64,000 nt of DNA from an uncultured Collinsella sp. (GTDB lineage: Bacteria > Actinomycetota > Coriobacteriia > Coriobacteriales > Coriobacteriaceae). Below, one piece after another: positions 47,558 to 55,919 of the stretch (position 1 is its first letter; each line of letters begins with the position of its first letter). The notes beneath the pieces were generated by a model. That model searched no databases. It had not been told where the DNA came from and saw only the letters and a list, made by a program, of their open reading frames with translations. The position numbers and the translations under genes are program-made. The DNA lies in NCBI GenBank assembly GCA_934668695.1, contig CAKUOD010000008.1, positions 8,877 through 72,876 of the forward strand. Reading direction: 5' to 3'.

Positions 47558-48352
47558 TTAGTCTTCGTCGTCTTCGAGCGGATCGTAGTCGGAATCGACA
47601 CCGGCGGCTGCATGGGAACCGTTGAACTTGAAGCCCATGAAGACGATAGCCAGGCACACACCGATCAGAGCGACCGCGATGACGGACAGGTTGAGGTAGG
47701 CGGCGAGCAGGAAGCCGATGAACAGGAACGGGGTCATGCCCTTCTTGATCATCATGGTGAGCAGCAGGGCCAAGCCGTAGGCAGTCATGATCTTGGTCGA
47801 GACGTTCAGACCAGTGGACAGCCACTCGGGAACCATGTTGACGATGGCCTGGACCAGGTCGGTGCCGACAAAGACGGCCAGGAAGATCGGCAGGAAGTAC
47901 ATGATGGCGTACAGACCGGAGCCGGCGCAGATGTGCATACGGTAGGCGGTCTTAAACTTGCCGTTATCGATCGCGCTATCGGCCACATGGGTGAGGGCGG
48001 CGATGATGGAACGGAAGACAATGCCGAGGAGCTGACCCAGGACGGCGACCGGGATGGCGATCGTCATGGCGGTCTCGGCGGAAGCATCGGTCAGGCATGC
48101 GAAGGCAGCGGCCACGATGCCACCCAGGACCATATCGGGCGGGACGGCTGCGCCGACCTGCACCAGGCCCATGGACACGAGCTCGACGGCGGCACCGACG
48201 GCGAGGCCGGTGGGCACATCGCCCAGCAGCAGACCGACGAGCGTAGCGCCAACGAGGGGCTGCTCGAAGTTAAGACGACCGAGCAGGCGGGAGTCCCACA
48301 TGCAGAACACGCCGACGAGGCCGACGAGCACCGCACTGATGAACGTATTCAT
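47558..48352 (-). CDS. PTS mannose-family EIIC component
   Basis: This 264-residue membrane protein starts MNTFISAVLVGLVGVFCMWD and has about seven hydrophobic segments. The family motif LVGLLLGDVPTGLAVGAAVE is near residues 34-53. The C-terminal tail is acidic (DPLEDDED). It forms the substrate pathway with EIID. The downstream eiid gene starts 13 bases after its stop. Confidence 0.93.
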   Translation of the reverse strand: MNTFISAVLVGLVGVFCMWDSRLLGRLNFEQPLVGATLVGLLLGDVPTGLAVGAAVELVSMGLVQVGAAVPPDMVLGGIVAAAFACLTDASAETAMTIAIPVAVLGQLLGIVFRSIIAALTHVADSAIDNGKFKTAYRMHICAGSGLYAIMYFLPIFLAVFVGTDLVQAIVNMVPEWLSTGLNVSTKIMTAYGLALLLTMMIKKGMTPFLFIGFLLAAYLNLSVIAVALIGVCLAIVFMGFKFNGSHAAAGVDSDYDPLEDDED

Positions 48353-48388
48353 ACCCTTCTCCTTTCAGTCAGGCAAAAGCCTGGTTGA

Positions 48389-49312
48389 TTACAGCTTGGC
48401 GTCGATGTCGACGCTCTGATACGTGGGGGTCTGCTGGACATAGAGCTTGATGCCCATGTCGAGCAGCTGGTTGACGTCGGCCTTCTGGTTGGCGTCGAAG
48501 AAAACGGAGCTGTCCTTGCCGCCGATCTGGTCGGCACCGTCGTGGTTGGCGGTGGCGCCTAGGTTGATGGCGTCGAGCTTGTAGCCCTGGCAGAACTGCA
48601 GCATCTCGGCGGTGTTGCCGAAGACGAACATGACGCGCTCACCGAGGGTGTTGAGCTTGTCCATCTTGGCGAGGGCACGCTCGACGGTGAAGACGTTCAG
48701 GCGCACGCCCTGGGGCTTGGCTAGCTTAAGAGCGCCCTTCTTGATGTCATCGTTGGCGGCAGCGTTGTCGACGACGATGATGCGCTCAGCCTGGACCTTG
48801 GTGGTCCAGGTAAAGACGACCTGGCCGTGCAGCAGGCGGTAGTCAAGACGTGCGAGGACGATCTTGGCGGGGCCGGCGTTGTGACGGGGTGCCTTGGCCT
48901 TCTTGGCGGGAGCCGCGGCGACCTCGACCGGGGCGTTGGGGTTGGTCAGACCGGTGCGGGCCTCGTTGATGAGGGCCGCGAGCTCGGCGCCCTTGACGGG
49001 GGCGGGGCTCATAGCGAGCGTGAGCGCCAGCGGGATGTTGAAACCGCTGACAACCGTGAACTTCGTGCCGTTCTTGGAAAGCTCGACCATGTTGTTGTTG
49101 ACCGAGCTACCGAGCATATCGGTTAGCACGTAGACGGTGTCGTCCGCGTTGAACGTGGCGATCATGGCGTCCACCTTGTTGGTGATGGGCTCCTTGTCGT
49201 CACGAGCAAGCGACACGACGTGGACGTTCGACACGTCGCCGAGAACCATCTCGAGCGTGTCTTTGGCGCCTGCGGCCAGGCCGCCATGAGATGCGAGAAT
49301 GATCTGATTCAT
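48389..49312 (-). CDS. PTS mannose-family EIIAB fusion
   Basis: This 307-residue cytoplasmic protein joins an EIIA domain (residues 1-120) to an EIIB domain (150-307) by an Ala/Lys/Pro linker. His9 (ILASHGGLA) is the EIIA phosphorylation site, and His162 in LDYRLLHGQVVFTW is the EIIB site that passes phosphate to the sugar. It is first in the operon, 36 bases ahead of EIIC. Together the operon supplies one complete mannose-family PTS. The linked deglycase suggests a glycated amino acid rather than mannose. Confidence 0.93.
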   Translation of the reverse strand: MNQIILASHGGLAAGAKDTLEMVLGDVSNVHVVSLARDDKEPITNKVDAMIATFNADDTVYVLTDMLGSSVNNNMVELSKNGTKFTVVSGFNIPLALTLAMSPAPVKGAELAALINEARTGLTNPNAPVEVAAAPAKKAKAPRHNAGPAKIVLARLDYRLLHGQVVFTWTTKVQAERIIVVDNAAANDDIKKGALKLAKPQGVRLNVFTVERALAKMDKLNTLGERVMFVFGNTAEMLQFCQGYKLDAINLGATANHDGADQIGGKDSSVFFDANQKADVNQLLDMGIKLYVQQTPTYQSVDIDAKL

Positions 49313-49340
49313 CTTGCCTCCTCCTTTTCGTTATGGTCAT

Positions 49341-49358
49341 TATAACGTCTTATACGTT
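49341..49358. promoter_or_regulatory. operator-like palindrome at the PTS operon promoter
   Basis: AACGT-N5-ACGTT at 49344-49358 is a perfect inverted repeat overlapping a minus-strand TATAAT box. It shares TATAACGTCTT with the site upstream of gntR paralogue 2. Confidence 0.6.
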
Positions 49359-49494
49359 GCTTATATTGCTAATTAGTATAAAGACCGTTCGCGGGTGAAA
49401 ATCGACCGTTGACGGGTTTAACGTACTCGAAACGTTGGGGTTGGTTAGCGAGCCTTGGCTGGATACGCCGCGATCCAGGCCTCGGCATTGGCCC

Positions 49495-50577
49495 CTATCG
49501 CACGAAGTACCAGGGGCTTTCCTGCACGGTGGGCTCCAGCGCGATACCCGTGCGCTCCTTGAACAGATCCATGTCCTGCGATTTCTCCGTCCACCACGCG
49601 TTGGGCTTAAAAGTCATGCTCTCGACAATACGTTTCACAATGACGCCGTTGCGCAGCTTGGAGAAGTCGGTGTTCATGATCAGGATGGACGTGAGCACCA
49701 GCACAATGCCCAGGACCTTGACGGCGCCGGCGGACTCGGCATAGATGCCGATGCCCAGCAGCACGGTAACCACCGTCTCGAACGACATCACGACCGGGAC
49801 CTTCGACGTCTCGAGCCCCATGGACAGGCCTTGCATATACAGGATGTAGGCGACGGCCGTGGGAATCAGGCCAAAGCCCGCGAACAACAAGATAAGCTGC
49901 GGCGACATAGCAGCCGCCATATCGGGCCACGGGGCCGTGATGGCCGCCATAACCGCGCCGCCAAAGACGAAGCCCCAAAAGGTGACAGCCAGCGGGTGCA
50001 CGGTTTTGGTCGCTATGCGGCTGAACACCGCAAGCAGCGCGCCGCACAATCCGGCGACGACGCCCGAGGTGACACCCCAAACCGAGAAATGGAAACCGGA
50101 CAGATCGCCGTTTGTCACCGCGAGCACGCAGCCCAGGATGTTACAGGCGATCGCCACGAGCTTGACCGACGTGACGCGCTCTTTATAGAGCATGCGGCCC
50201 AGGATGCAGCCAAAGACCGGCGAGGTGTAGAGCAAAACCGACGCCGTGGACATGCCCACCTCGCGCATGCACTCGTAATAGAGTGTGTTGGCGGTGGCAA
50301 GGCCGATGATGCCGACAAGCGCGCAGGGGATGAGCTCTTTGGGGCTCGCCTTAAACAGGGCCAGCGGACCCGGGGCCGTCGTGGTCCCCTCGCCCGGGCG
50401 GCAACCCATAAACGCCAGCACGGGCGCCAGGATAAGAGCGCCGACCAGCAGACGGAAGGCCGCCATGCTTTGGGACGTAATGCCCATGGCCGAGATGCCG
50501 TTGACGTAGATTCCAATGGTGCCCCACATGAGCGCGGCGATCAGCACCAGCACATAGCCCAGATTGCTTTTCTTCAA
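49495..50577 (-). CDS. EamA/DMT-family permease (second copy)
   Basis: A TTG start at 50577, five bases after GAGGGGG, is preferred because the ATG at 50613 lacks a Shine-Dalgarno and sits inside the operator region; it gives 360 residues. Ten membrane segments in two EamA repeats are evident (GYVLVLIAALMWGTIGIYVN opens the first), plus a charged C-terminal tail of about 60 residues. It lies upstream of the PTS operon on the same strand and shares an operator-like motif with it. A role in moving the released amino acid or the glycated substrate is plausible but unproven. Confidence 0.85.
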   Translation of the reverse strand: MKKSNLGYVLVLIAALMWGTIGIYVNGISAMGITSQSMAAFRLLVGALILAPVLAFMGCRPGEGTTTAPGPLALFKASPKELIPCALVGIIGLATANTLYYECMREVGMSTASVLLYTSPVFGCILGRMLYKERVTSVKLVAIACNILGCVLAVTNGDLSGFHFSVWGVTSGVVAGLCGALLAVFSRIATKTVHPLAVTFWGFVFGGAVMAAITAPWPDMAAAMSPQLILLFAGFGLIPTAVAYILYMQGLSMGLETSKVPVVMSFETVVTVLLGIGIYAESAGAVKVLGIVLVLTSILIMNTDFSKLRNGVIVKRIVESMTFKPNAWWTEKSQDMDLFKERTGIALEPTVQESPWYFVR

Positions 50578-50590
50578 CGCAGCCCCCTCG

Positions 50591-50636
50591 ATATTGTTTC
50601 CAATATGTTTCATACTACGTTATAGTCGTTATATAC
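50591..50636. promoter_or_regulatory. operator-like sites upstream of the second DMT permease
   Basis: ATATTG-TTTC-CAATAT at 50591-50606 is a perfect inverted repeat. ACGTTATAGTCGTTATATAC at 50617-50636 resembles the TATAACG motifs at 43313 and 49341. Confidence 0.5.
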
Positions 50637-50689
50637 ATTTTTCAAGACACAAATCGGCGAACGGGAAATCTCTTGAAACAAGGAGTGTC

Positions 50690-50815
50690 CCCAACTGCCG
50701 GCAGAAAAGGAACGTCCCTAACTGCCGGCAGAAAGGGAACGTCCCCAAGTGCCGCTCTGATGGGTTTGCAGTGTCGGCTGGTCCGCCGTTCGGCAGAACG
50801 GCGGAACCAATACCC
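50690..50815. repeat. truncated composite 3'-end element, copy D, with GGGACGTTC repeats
   Basis: Next to the SIS paralogue 3 stop is the CCGCCGTTC / GAACGGCGG hairpin and a degenerate CAGTGTCGGC word, as in copy B, but the 128-nt core is missing. It is replaced by short direct repeats of GGAACGTCCC-AACTGCCGGCAG and GGAACGTCCCC-AAGTGCCG. Confidence 0.75.
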
Positions 50816-51808
50816 TTAGTAGTCGAGCTTCCACATGTAACGGCGCGTCATGTAGTCCTTGTGGGTGACGGCAGAGAGCGCGCGCATGTACACGTTGTTG
50901 AGGATCGGGGCAAAGATCAGGTGGTTGAAGTACTCGCTCACGCTGTCCTTGATGTCGTTGAGACCGAGCTCCTTGGCGTCGAGCTGGTAGACGCGCTCGC
51001 CACCGTACTGGTTGACAAAGCGAATGCCGCGCTCGTCGTTGCAACGGCTGCGGCCAACGCTGATGAGCTGGAACAGCGAGGTGCGCTTGTCCAGGATCTC
51101 GAAGGGACCGTGGAAGAAGTCGCAGGTGTTGATGGTGCAGGAGTCGATCTGCAGCATCTCCTGAACGTTGCAGATGCTAAAGACATAGGCGGCACCAAAG
51201 AGCGGGCCCTGAGCCATAACGTTGATGCAGGGCTTGTCGGCATTCTGCTCGGCCCACTTGGCGGCAAGTGGGGTGGTGTACTCCACGGCCTTGCGATAGA
51301 TGGGATCGACCAGGTCGAAGGCGGCCATGGCGGTCTCGTACTCGGCATAGCCCTCGGTCTGCTGCGTGAGCTCCATGGCGATCATGGTCACGACGGCGGA
51401 GTTGGTGCGGCCCATGCAGGACTCGTCGACGGCCAGGCTGTCGTACTGAACTTTGTAGTCGCAGACCTCGGTAAGGCCGGACTCGTCAACGTAAATGGCA
51501 ATGGTGCTGGCGCCGTGATCCTTGGCGACCTGGGCGGCGACGATGGTCTCCTTGGTGCCGCGCATGGAAACGACGACGGCCAGGGTGTTCTCGTTGACGT
51601 AGGCCGGGGTGGCGTGAACGAACTCGTTGCTGGTGTAGCTGGAGCTCACGACCTGCGTGGCCTCGTGCTCCATAAAGTACTGGGCAGGATAGTTGCCGCC
51701 GTTGGAGCCGCCGGCGCCGATCCACACGACGCGCTTGATGCCGCCCTTGTCTGCCTTGTCAGCCAAAACCTGCGAAACGACGTCCTTGACCTGTTCCTGA
51801 GTAGTCAT
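50816..51808 (-). CDS. SIS-domain fructoselysine-6-phosphate deglycase-like protein (paralogue 3)
   Basis: This 330-residue protein has two SIS domains (VVWIGAGGSNGGNYPAQYF; VVSMRGTKETIVAA), the CDFFHGPFEILDKRT motif and the C-terminus RRYMWKLDY. Overall it is closest in style to FrlB, which splits fructoselysine 6-phosphate into lysine and glucose 6-phosphate. It is transcribed divergently from a GntR gene with a repeated GCATACAAGTTA motif between them. No PTS gene is linked, so it may share the PTS encoded 1.5 kb away. Confidence 0.83.
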   Translation of the reverse strand: MTTQEQVKDVVSQVLADKADKGGIKRVVWIGAGGSNGGNYPAQYFMEHEATQVVSSSYTSNEFVHATPAYVNENTLAVVVSMRGTKETIVAAQVAKDHGASTIAIYVDESGLTEVCDYKVQYDSLAVDESCMGRTNSAVVTMIAMELTQQTEGYAEYETAMAAFDLVDPIYRKAVEYTTPLAAKWAEQNADKPCINVMAQGPLFGAAYVFSICNVQEMLQIDSCTINTCDFFHGPFEILDKRTSLFQLISVGRSRCNDERGIRFVNQYGGERVYQLDAKELGLNDIKDSVSEYFNHLIFAPILNNVYMRALSAVTHKDYMTRRYMWKLDY

Positions 51809-51846
51809 CGTGCATCAGCCTTTCTTCTCGTTTGATGCTCTCGATG

Positions 51847-52003
51847 GCATACAAGTTACATACATGTCTTTGCGATGTCGACTAGTTGTATGCTATATTT
51901 GTCTTAGAAATTTTGCTGCCATGGTTTTCAGAAATCATTTACCAGCGGTTTTGTTGTCATGTTGGATACATGCTTGGTTCGGCAAGCATACAAGTTAGAT
52001 ACA
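51847..52003. promoter_or_regulatory. GCATACAAGTTA operators between SIS paralogue 3 and gntR paralogue 3
   Basis: GCATACAAGTTACATACA (51847-51864) and GCATACAAGTTAGATACA (51986-52003) differ at one base. An inverted partial copy, TAGTTGTATGC, is at 51883-51893. One site is close to each start codon, as expected for a regulator that controls both itself and the divergent gene. Confidence 0.7.
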
Positions 52004-52013
52004 GGTTGGTCGC

Positions 52014-52736
52014 ATGAGCACTTCGTCGAAAAAGAACTTGGCCCAATACGAGCGCCTGGCGGGCACGCTGCGCGACCGTATCGCCGCTGGCACCTACGCA
52101 CGCGGAGACAAGTTGCCATCCGAGATGGAGCTCATGGCAGAATCGGGTCTGTCGCGCAGCACCGTGCGCCACGCGCTTAAGGTGCTGGTGGATGAGGGCC
52201 TGGTGCGCACCGAGCGCGGGCGCGGCGCCTTTGTGGCCGACACGCCCGAGGTGCACGAGAACAATCTGGTGTTTTCGAGCTATACCAAGCAGGTCGAGGG
52301 ACAGGGCATGAAGCCTACCACGCGCACGGTGGACTCGGGTTTCGCCAAGGCGGCGGGCAGCGTGGCCAAGTTCTTTGATGCCGCCGTGGGCAGCAAGCTC
52401 GTCAAGCTTGTCCGCCTGCGTTATCTGGACGACGTGCCGCTCTGCTTGGAAACCACGTATCTGCCGCCGAGCTTTGGGGCGCTCATCGACCGCGACATCA
52501 ACGGGTCGCTCTACGCCACACTGCGCCAGGAGTTCCATCGCGCGCCGGCCCAGGGCAACAAAACCTTTGAGGTGTGCTATGCCTCGCAAAACGAGGCGTT
52601 TTTGCTCAATGTTGAGCGCGGGCAGGCGCTGATCCTTATCACCGACTACGTCTACGACACCGACGGACGCCCGCTCCACGTCTCCAAGCGCATCCAACGA
52701 ACCGACCGCGCCAAATACACCGAACCCATCGGCTAG
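52014..52736 (+). CDS. GntR/UTRA-family transcriptional regulator (paralogue 3)
   Basis: This 240-residue regulator has a GntR winged helix (LPSEMELMAESGLSRSTVRH) and a UTRA effector domain (ETTYLPPSFGALIDRDINGS). It is divergent from SIS paralogue 3, and near-identical operator motifs flank both starts. No strong Shine-Dalgarno precedes the ATG. It probably senses the deglycase substrate or a related phosphorylated compound. Confidence 0.9.
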   Translation: MSTSSKKNLAQYERLAGTLRDRIAAGTYARGDKLPSEMELMAESGLSRSTVRHALKVLVDEGLVRTERGRGAFVADTPEVHENNLVFSSYTKQVEGQGMKPTTRTVDSGFAKAAGSVAKFFDAAVGSKLVKLVRLRYLDDVPLCLETTYLPPSFGALIDRDINGSLYATLRQEFHRAPAQGNKTFEVCYASQNEAFLLNVERGQALILITDYVYDTDGRPLHVSKRIQRTDRAKYTEPIG

Positions 52737-53109
52737 CGCACTAAACGAGGCGAAACTAACTAATATGCGTTTTACCTGCGGTTTTTATTAAATCTCAAGC
52801 CGGCATGGCGCAAATGCCAACATCGCCTGGTAACACGCGCCGCCCAAGCTCAACTGTTCCTGCCCAGAATATCCAGCACCGTAAACCTAAGTGAGTAGAC
52901 TTTTCGCGACCTGCCAAGCACAACCAAAACAGCCATCTCCGTGACCTGCGGTTTTACTAAAGCAGATACGCTTTGTGCTCGCCTTGCGCCAAAAAGTCTA
53001 CTCACTTAGCTCGCAAGGTGTCTCGACGGGACGATTCGAGTCAAAAAAGCGTACGAATGCTGCATTTCTTGCGGCGATTTGATACCGAAAGACAGCCAAA
53101 AACCTGTCC
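52737..53109. other. intergenic region containing MITE-like copy 2
   Basis: These 373 bases hold no credible gene. The MITE-like element occupies 52887-53009. Beyond it, 53092-53125 carries ACCTGTCCCTAAATGGTAGG, a degenerate relative of the 45-nt hairpin repeat. No terminator for the GntR gene was identified. Confidence 0.55.
52887..53009. repeat. 123-nt MITE-like palindromic element, copy 2
   Basis: The length and the 17-bp terminal inverted repeats are the same as at 44522-44644, with about ten internal differences. Like copy 1 it lies 3' of a minus-strand gene, here the GNAT gene. Confidence 0.9.
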
Positions 53110-53712
53110 CTAAATGGTAGGTTTGAAACCTTGGGCAACAAGTGCGGGAAACCAGGTTGGTTTGGGCTGGTTGGGGGTGCGCTCGGCTAGAACCAGCTCC
53201 ATCCAGCACATGTCGTACCAGCGGCCGAACTTTTGGGCACAACGGTCGAAGGCGCCCACCAGGCGATACCCCATATGGGCATGGAAGTCCTGGCTGTTGT
53301 GCGTCAGGTATTCGTCGTCTTTGTCGTGCGGCACGGCGATGAGCGCGCACATGTTGGTGATGCCCATCGCGACCAGGCACTGCTTGAGCGCATCGTGCAG
53401 CTTGCGGCCCAGCCCGCCGTGATGCACGTCGCGCGCCAGGTAGATCGACGTCTCGACCGACCAGTCGTATGCCTCGCGGCTGTTGAGCGGGCTCACATAG
53501 GCATAGCCTACCGGGCGCCCGTCCAGCTCCATCACCAGATACGGATAGCGCTTGAGCGTACGCTCGATGCGCCCGGCGAACTCCTCAACGCTCGGCACCT
53601 CGTATTCGCAGGTAATCGCCGTCTGGCGCACATACGGCTCATAGATGGCAAGCAACGCCGGCGCGTCGTCGGGCGTTGCCAGACGAATCGTCGGCTCGGA
53701 TATCTCGGGCAT
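53110..53712 (-). CDS. GNAT-family N-acetyltransferase, phosphinothricin acetyltransferase-like
   Basis: The ATG at 53712 follows GGGGGAGGG and gives 200 residues. The opening TIRLATPDDAPALLAIYEPY and the ITCEYEVPSVEEFAGRI segment are typical of the Pat/Bar-like subgroup. The acetyl-CoA loop is present as HHGGLGRKLHDAL. Such enzymes acetylate small amines, in some cases methionine derivatives or phosphinothricin; the natural substrate here is unknown. It lies downstream of the threonine aldolase-like gene with a terminator between. Confidence 0.87.
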   Translation of the reverse strand: MPEISEPTIRLATPDDAPALLAIYEPYVRQTAITCEYEVPSVEEFAGRIERTLKRYPYLVMELDGRPVGYAYVSPLNSREAYDWSVETSIYLARDVHHGGLGRKLHDALKQCLVAMGITNMCALIAVPHDKDDEYLTHNSQDFHAHMGYRLVGAFDRCAQKFGRWYDMCWMELVLAERTPNQPKPTWFPALVAQGFKPTI

Positions 53713-53734
53713 ACAGACCCTCCCCCTCAAAAGC

Positions 53735-53778
53735 AAAGGCCGCCCCACGCCAAACCCAGGCGCAGGGCGGCCCCTCGT
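53735..53778 (-). terminator. terminator after the threonine aldolase-like gene
   Basis: On the minus strand GGCCGCCCTGCGCC pairs with GGCGTGGGGCGGCC, followed by TTTGCTTTT. Confidence 0.85.
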
Positions 53779-53790
53779 CATCACATCAAT

Positions 53791-54816
53791 CTACAGGACA
53801 GCCGCCAGCGCGTCGATGTCCTCCTGCGTCGTGGCCCAGCTGGTGCAAAAGCGCACCACGGTGTGGGTCTCGTCGTACTTTTCCCAGTACTCAATCGCCG
53901 CATGCTCGCGAATGCGCGCCATGTCCTCGTTGGGCAGAATCACAAACTGCTGGTTGGTGGGCGTCTCCAAGAAGAACTGGTAGCCGCGCTCGTGCAGCAC
54001 ACGGCGCAGTGCCTTCGCGGTCTCAATCGCCTGGCGGCCAATCTCAAAATACAGGCCGTCGGTAAAGAGCGCCTCAAACTGCACGCCCGTCAGGCGGCCC
54101 TTGGCCAGCAGCGCGCCGTGCTGCTTAATGCGCGGAATGGGATGCGCCGGGGCATGCATGCCGCAGAACACCACGGCCTCGCCGCACAGAGCACCGCACT
54201 TGGTACCGCCGATGTAGAACACGTCGCACAGCTGCGCCAGCTCGGGCAGGGTAATGTCGCACTCGTCGGCCGCCAGCGCGTAGGCCAGGCGGGCACCATC
54301 CACAAACAGCGGAATCTCGCGCTTCTGGCACACCGCATGAATCGACGCGAGCTCGGCCTTGGAGTACAGCGTGCCGTATTCGGTCGACAGACTCACGTAC
54401 ACGGCACCCGGGAACACCGTGTGCTCGTAGCTCTCGTTCTCGTAAAACACCTGGATGTAGTTTTCGAGATCATCGGCGTGCATCTTGCCCTCGTAACCGG
54501 GGATGGTGAGCACCTTGTGGCCGCCAAACTCGATGGCGCCTGCCTCATGGCAAGCAACGTGGCCGGTCTCGGCGGCAACGACGCCCTCGTACGGAGCGAG
54601 CAGCATATCGATCACCGTCGCGTTGGCCTGCGTGCCGCCCACCAGCAAGAACACATCGGCATCGGGCGCCTGACAAGCCTCACGGATAAGCTGCTTGGCA
54701 CGCTCGGTGTGCGTGTCGGTACCATAGCCGGGCTGCGGCTCCATGTTGGTGTCGACGAGTGCCTGCAGCACCGCCGGGTGCGCACCGTGGGAATAATCGT
54801 TGTTGAAAGCGAGCAT
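53791..54816 (-). CDS. low-specificity L-threonine aldolase-like PLP enzyme
   Basis: This 341-residue fold type I PLP enzyme cleaves beta-hydroxy amino acids, typically L-threonine or L-allo-threonine to glycine and acetaldehyde. Family segments are NNDYSHGAHPAVLQAL at the start, the cofactor region VGGTQANATVIDMLL, the DGARLAYAL aspartate, and the Schiff-base lysine in GGTKCGALCGE. The clade with GGTKxGAL is common in gut bacteria. Length is normal. It is cotranscribed at most with the PAP2 gene upstream (45-base gap). Confidence 0.9.
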   Translation of the reverse strand: MLAFNNDYSHGAHPAVLQALVDTNMEPQPGYGTDTHTERAKQLIREACQAPDADVFLLVGGTQANATVIDMLLAPYEGVVAAETGHVACHEAGAIEFGGHKVLTIPGYEGKMHADDLENYIQVFYENESYEHTVFPGAVYVSLSTEYGTLYSKAELASIHAVCQKREIPLFVDGARLAYALAADECDITLPELAQLCDVFYIGGTKCGALCGEAVVFCGMHAPAHPIPRIKQHGALLAKGRLTGVQFEALFTDGLYFEIGRQAIETAKALRRVLHERGYQFFLETPTNQQFVILPNEDMARIREHAAIEYWEKYDETHTVVRFCTSWATTQEDIDALAAVL

Positions 54817-54861
54817 GGCAATCCTCTCTTACCGGATATCGGCCAGATGATTCAGGTGGAG

Positions 54862-55725
54862 CTATTGTACGCCGTGCGGATAGGCAATGCGCGCGGCAAG
54901 GCACTCAAGTGCCAACACCAGGGCAAAGCCGCAGCTCACATCGGTCAAAAAATGTGCGCCGATCACGATACGACCAAAGGCGACGAGCGCCGCGACGGCC
55001 GCCGCCACCCAAAAGACCACGCGACGACGCGACGGCTTTTCCGTAAAGGCAGCCGCGGGAAGCCCAGCGAGCATAAGGCCGATAGCCGCATGCGCGGTGT
55101 GCCCGCTCGCAAACGACTTAAAGCCGTCCTTGATCACGCCGGCGGCGATGTAAGTCCACTTGTCAGGATTGCCGATCACCCACCACGGCTGAAAATCGAG
55201 CCCCGGCGTAACCTCGATCACGCGCATGCGCGGGCGCGACCATAGCGGCTTGACGATCACGTTGAGGATGATGGCTTGCGCGACCCACACGGCGAGCACC
55301 ATCAGCGCCCAGCGTGTGAGCTCGTCGGAGTCGGTGTCGCGCGTGAGGCGATAGGCGATGAGGTTGGCCGCGATGACCAGCACAAACGTCAGCACCAGCT
55401 GAGCCGCGACGAGTTTGCCGCCAACCCGCAGGGACGAAATAATCTCATAGCCGGCCAAGCCAACATTGACGAGGATGCCGAGCACGGCGAGCCATTTGCT
55501 CGCCTTGGAATCGGGGCGCGCCGCGCGCACGAGCATAATGCCCGCGACGCTCGTCGTCAGCTCAAACGGCAGCTCGCCAGCAGCCTCGATAAAGCGTCCG
55601 TACATGCTGGCGATGTTGAACAGCGCGCTCGAGATCTGATAATCGAAAAACGTGCCGATGAGCAGGCAGAGAGCTAGGATGGCCGCAATAGCAGCGGCGT
55701 CTTTCTTGTAGATGTACCCGAACAT
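54862..55725 (-). CDS. PAP2-family membrane phosphatase
   Basis: The ATG at 55725 follows AAAGGATGCC and gives 287 residues. About six membrane segments are present. The three phosphatase motifs are visible: KPLWSRPRMR, ASGHTAHA (Ala replacing the usual Pro/Ser before SGH) and GRIVIGAHFLTDV. Such proteins dephosphorylate lipid phosphates such as undecaprenyl pyrophosphate or phosphatidate at the outer face of the membrane. Which substrate applies here cannot be told. Confidence 0.87.
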   Translation of the reverse strand: MFGYIYKKDAAAIAAILALCLLIGTFFDYQISSALFNIASMYGRFIEAAGELPFELTTSVAGIMLVRAARPDSKASKWLAVLGILVNVGLAGYEIISSLRVGGKLVAAQLVLTFVLVIAANLIAYRLTRDTDSDELTRWALMVLAVWVAQAIILNVIVKPLWSRPRMRVIEVTPGLDFQPWWVIGNPDKWTYIAAGVIKDGFKSFASGHTAHAAIGLMLAGLPAAAFTEKPSRRRVVFWVAAAVAALVAFGRIVIGAHFLTDVSCGFALVLALECLAARIAYPHGVQ

Positions 55726-55787
55726 GGCATCCTTTCGGTCGGGCGGAGGGTCAGCCGGCAACGTGGCGTCTCATAAACGTCCTTACA

Positions 55788-55915
55788 GGTTGAGCATAAG
55801 CGAGCGAAAACGTCCCATTTGAGGCAAGGTGGCCCGAAGGAGGAGGGAAGCGTACTTGTGTACGCGACCGACGAGTGAGGGTCAGATTGCCCAAATGGGG
55901 CGTTTGCAGCGTCGA
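55788..55915 (-). repeat. composite 3'-end structured element, copy C
   Basis: This 128-nt unit has a basal stem of 55808-55821 with 55892-55905 (14 bp, one G-U), an inner TGGCCC / GGGTCA stem and an apical GCGTAC-TTGT-GTACGC hairpin. It lies four bases from the mfd stop codon. Compared with copy B, both sides of the basal and inner stems have changed while pairing is kept. Confidence 0.85.
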
Positions 55916-55919
55916 CCCG

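Noticed and set aside
53006..53380. 124-codon minus-strand frame overlapping the GNAT gene end
   Set aside because: It lies in another frame over the conserved GNAT sequence and extends into the MITE-like repeat; no motif and no start context.
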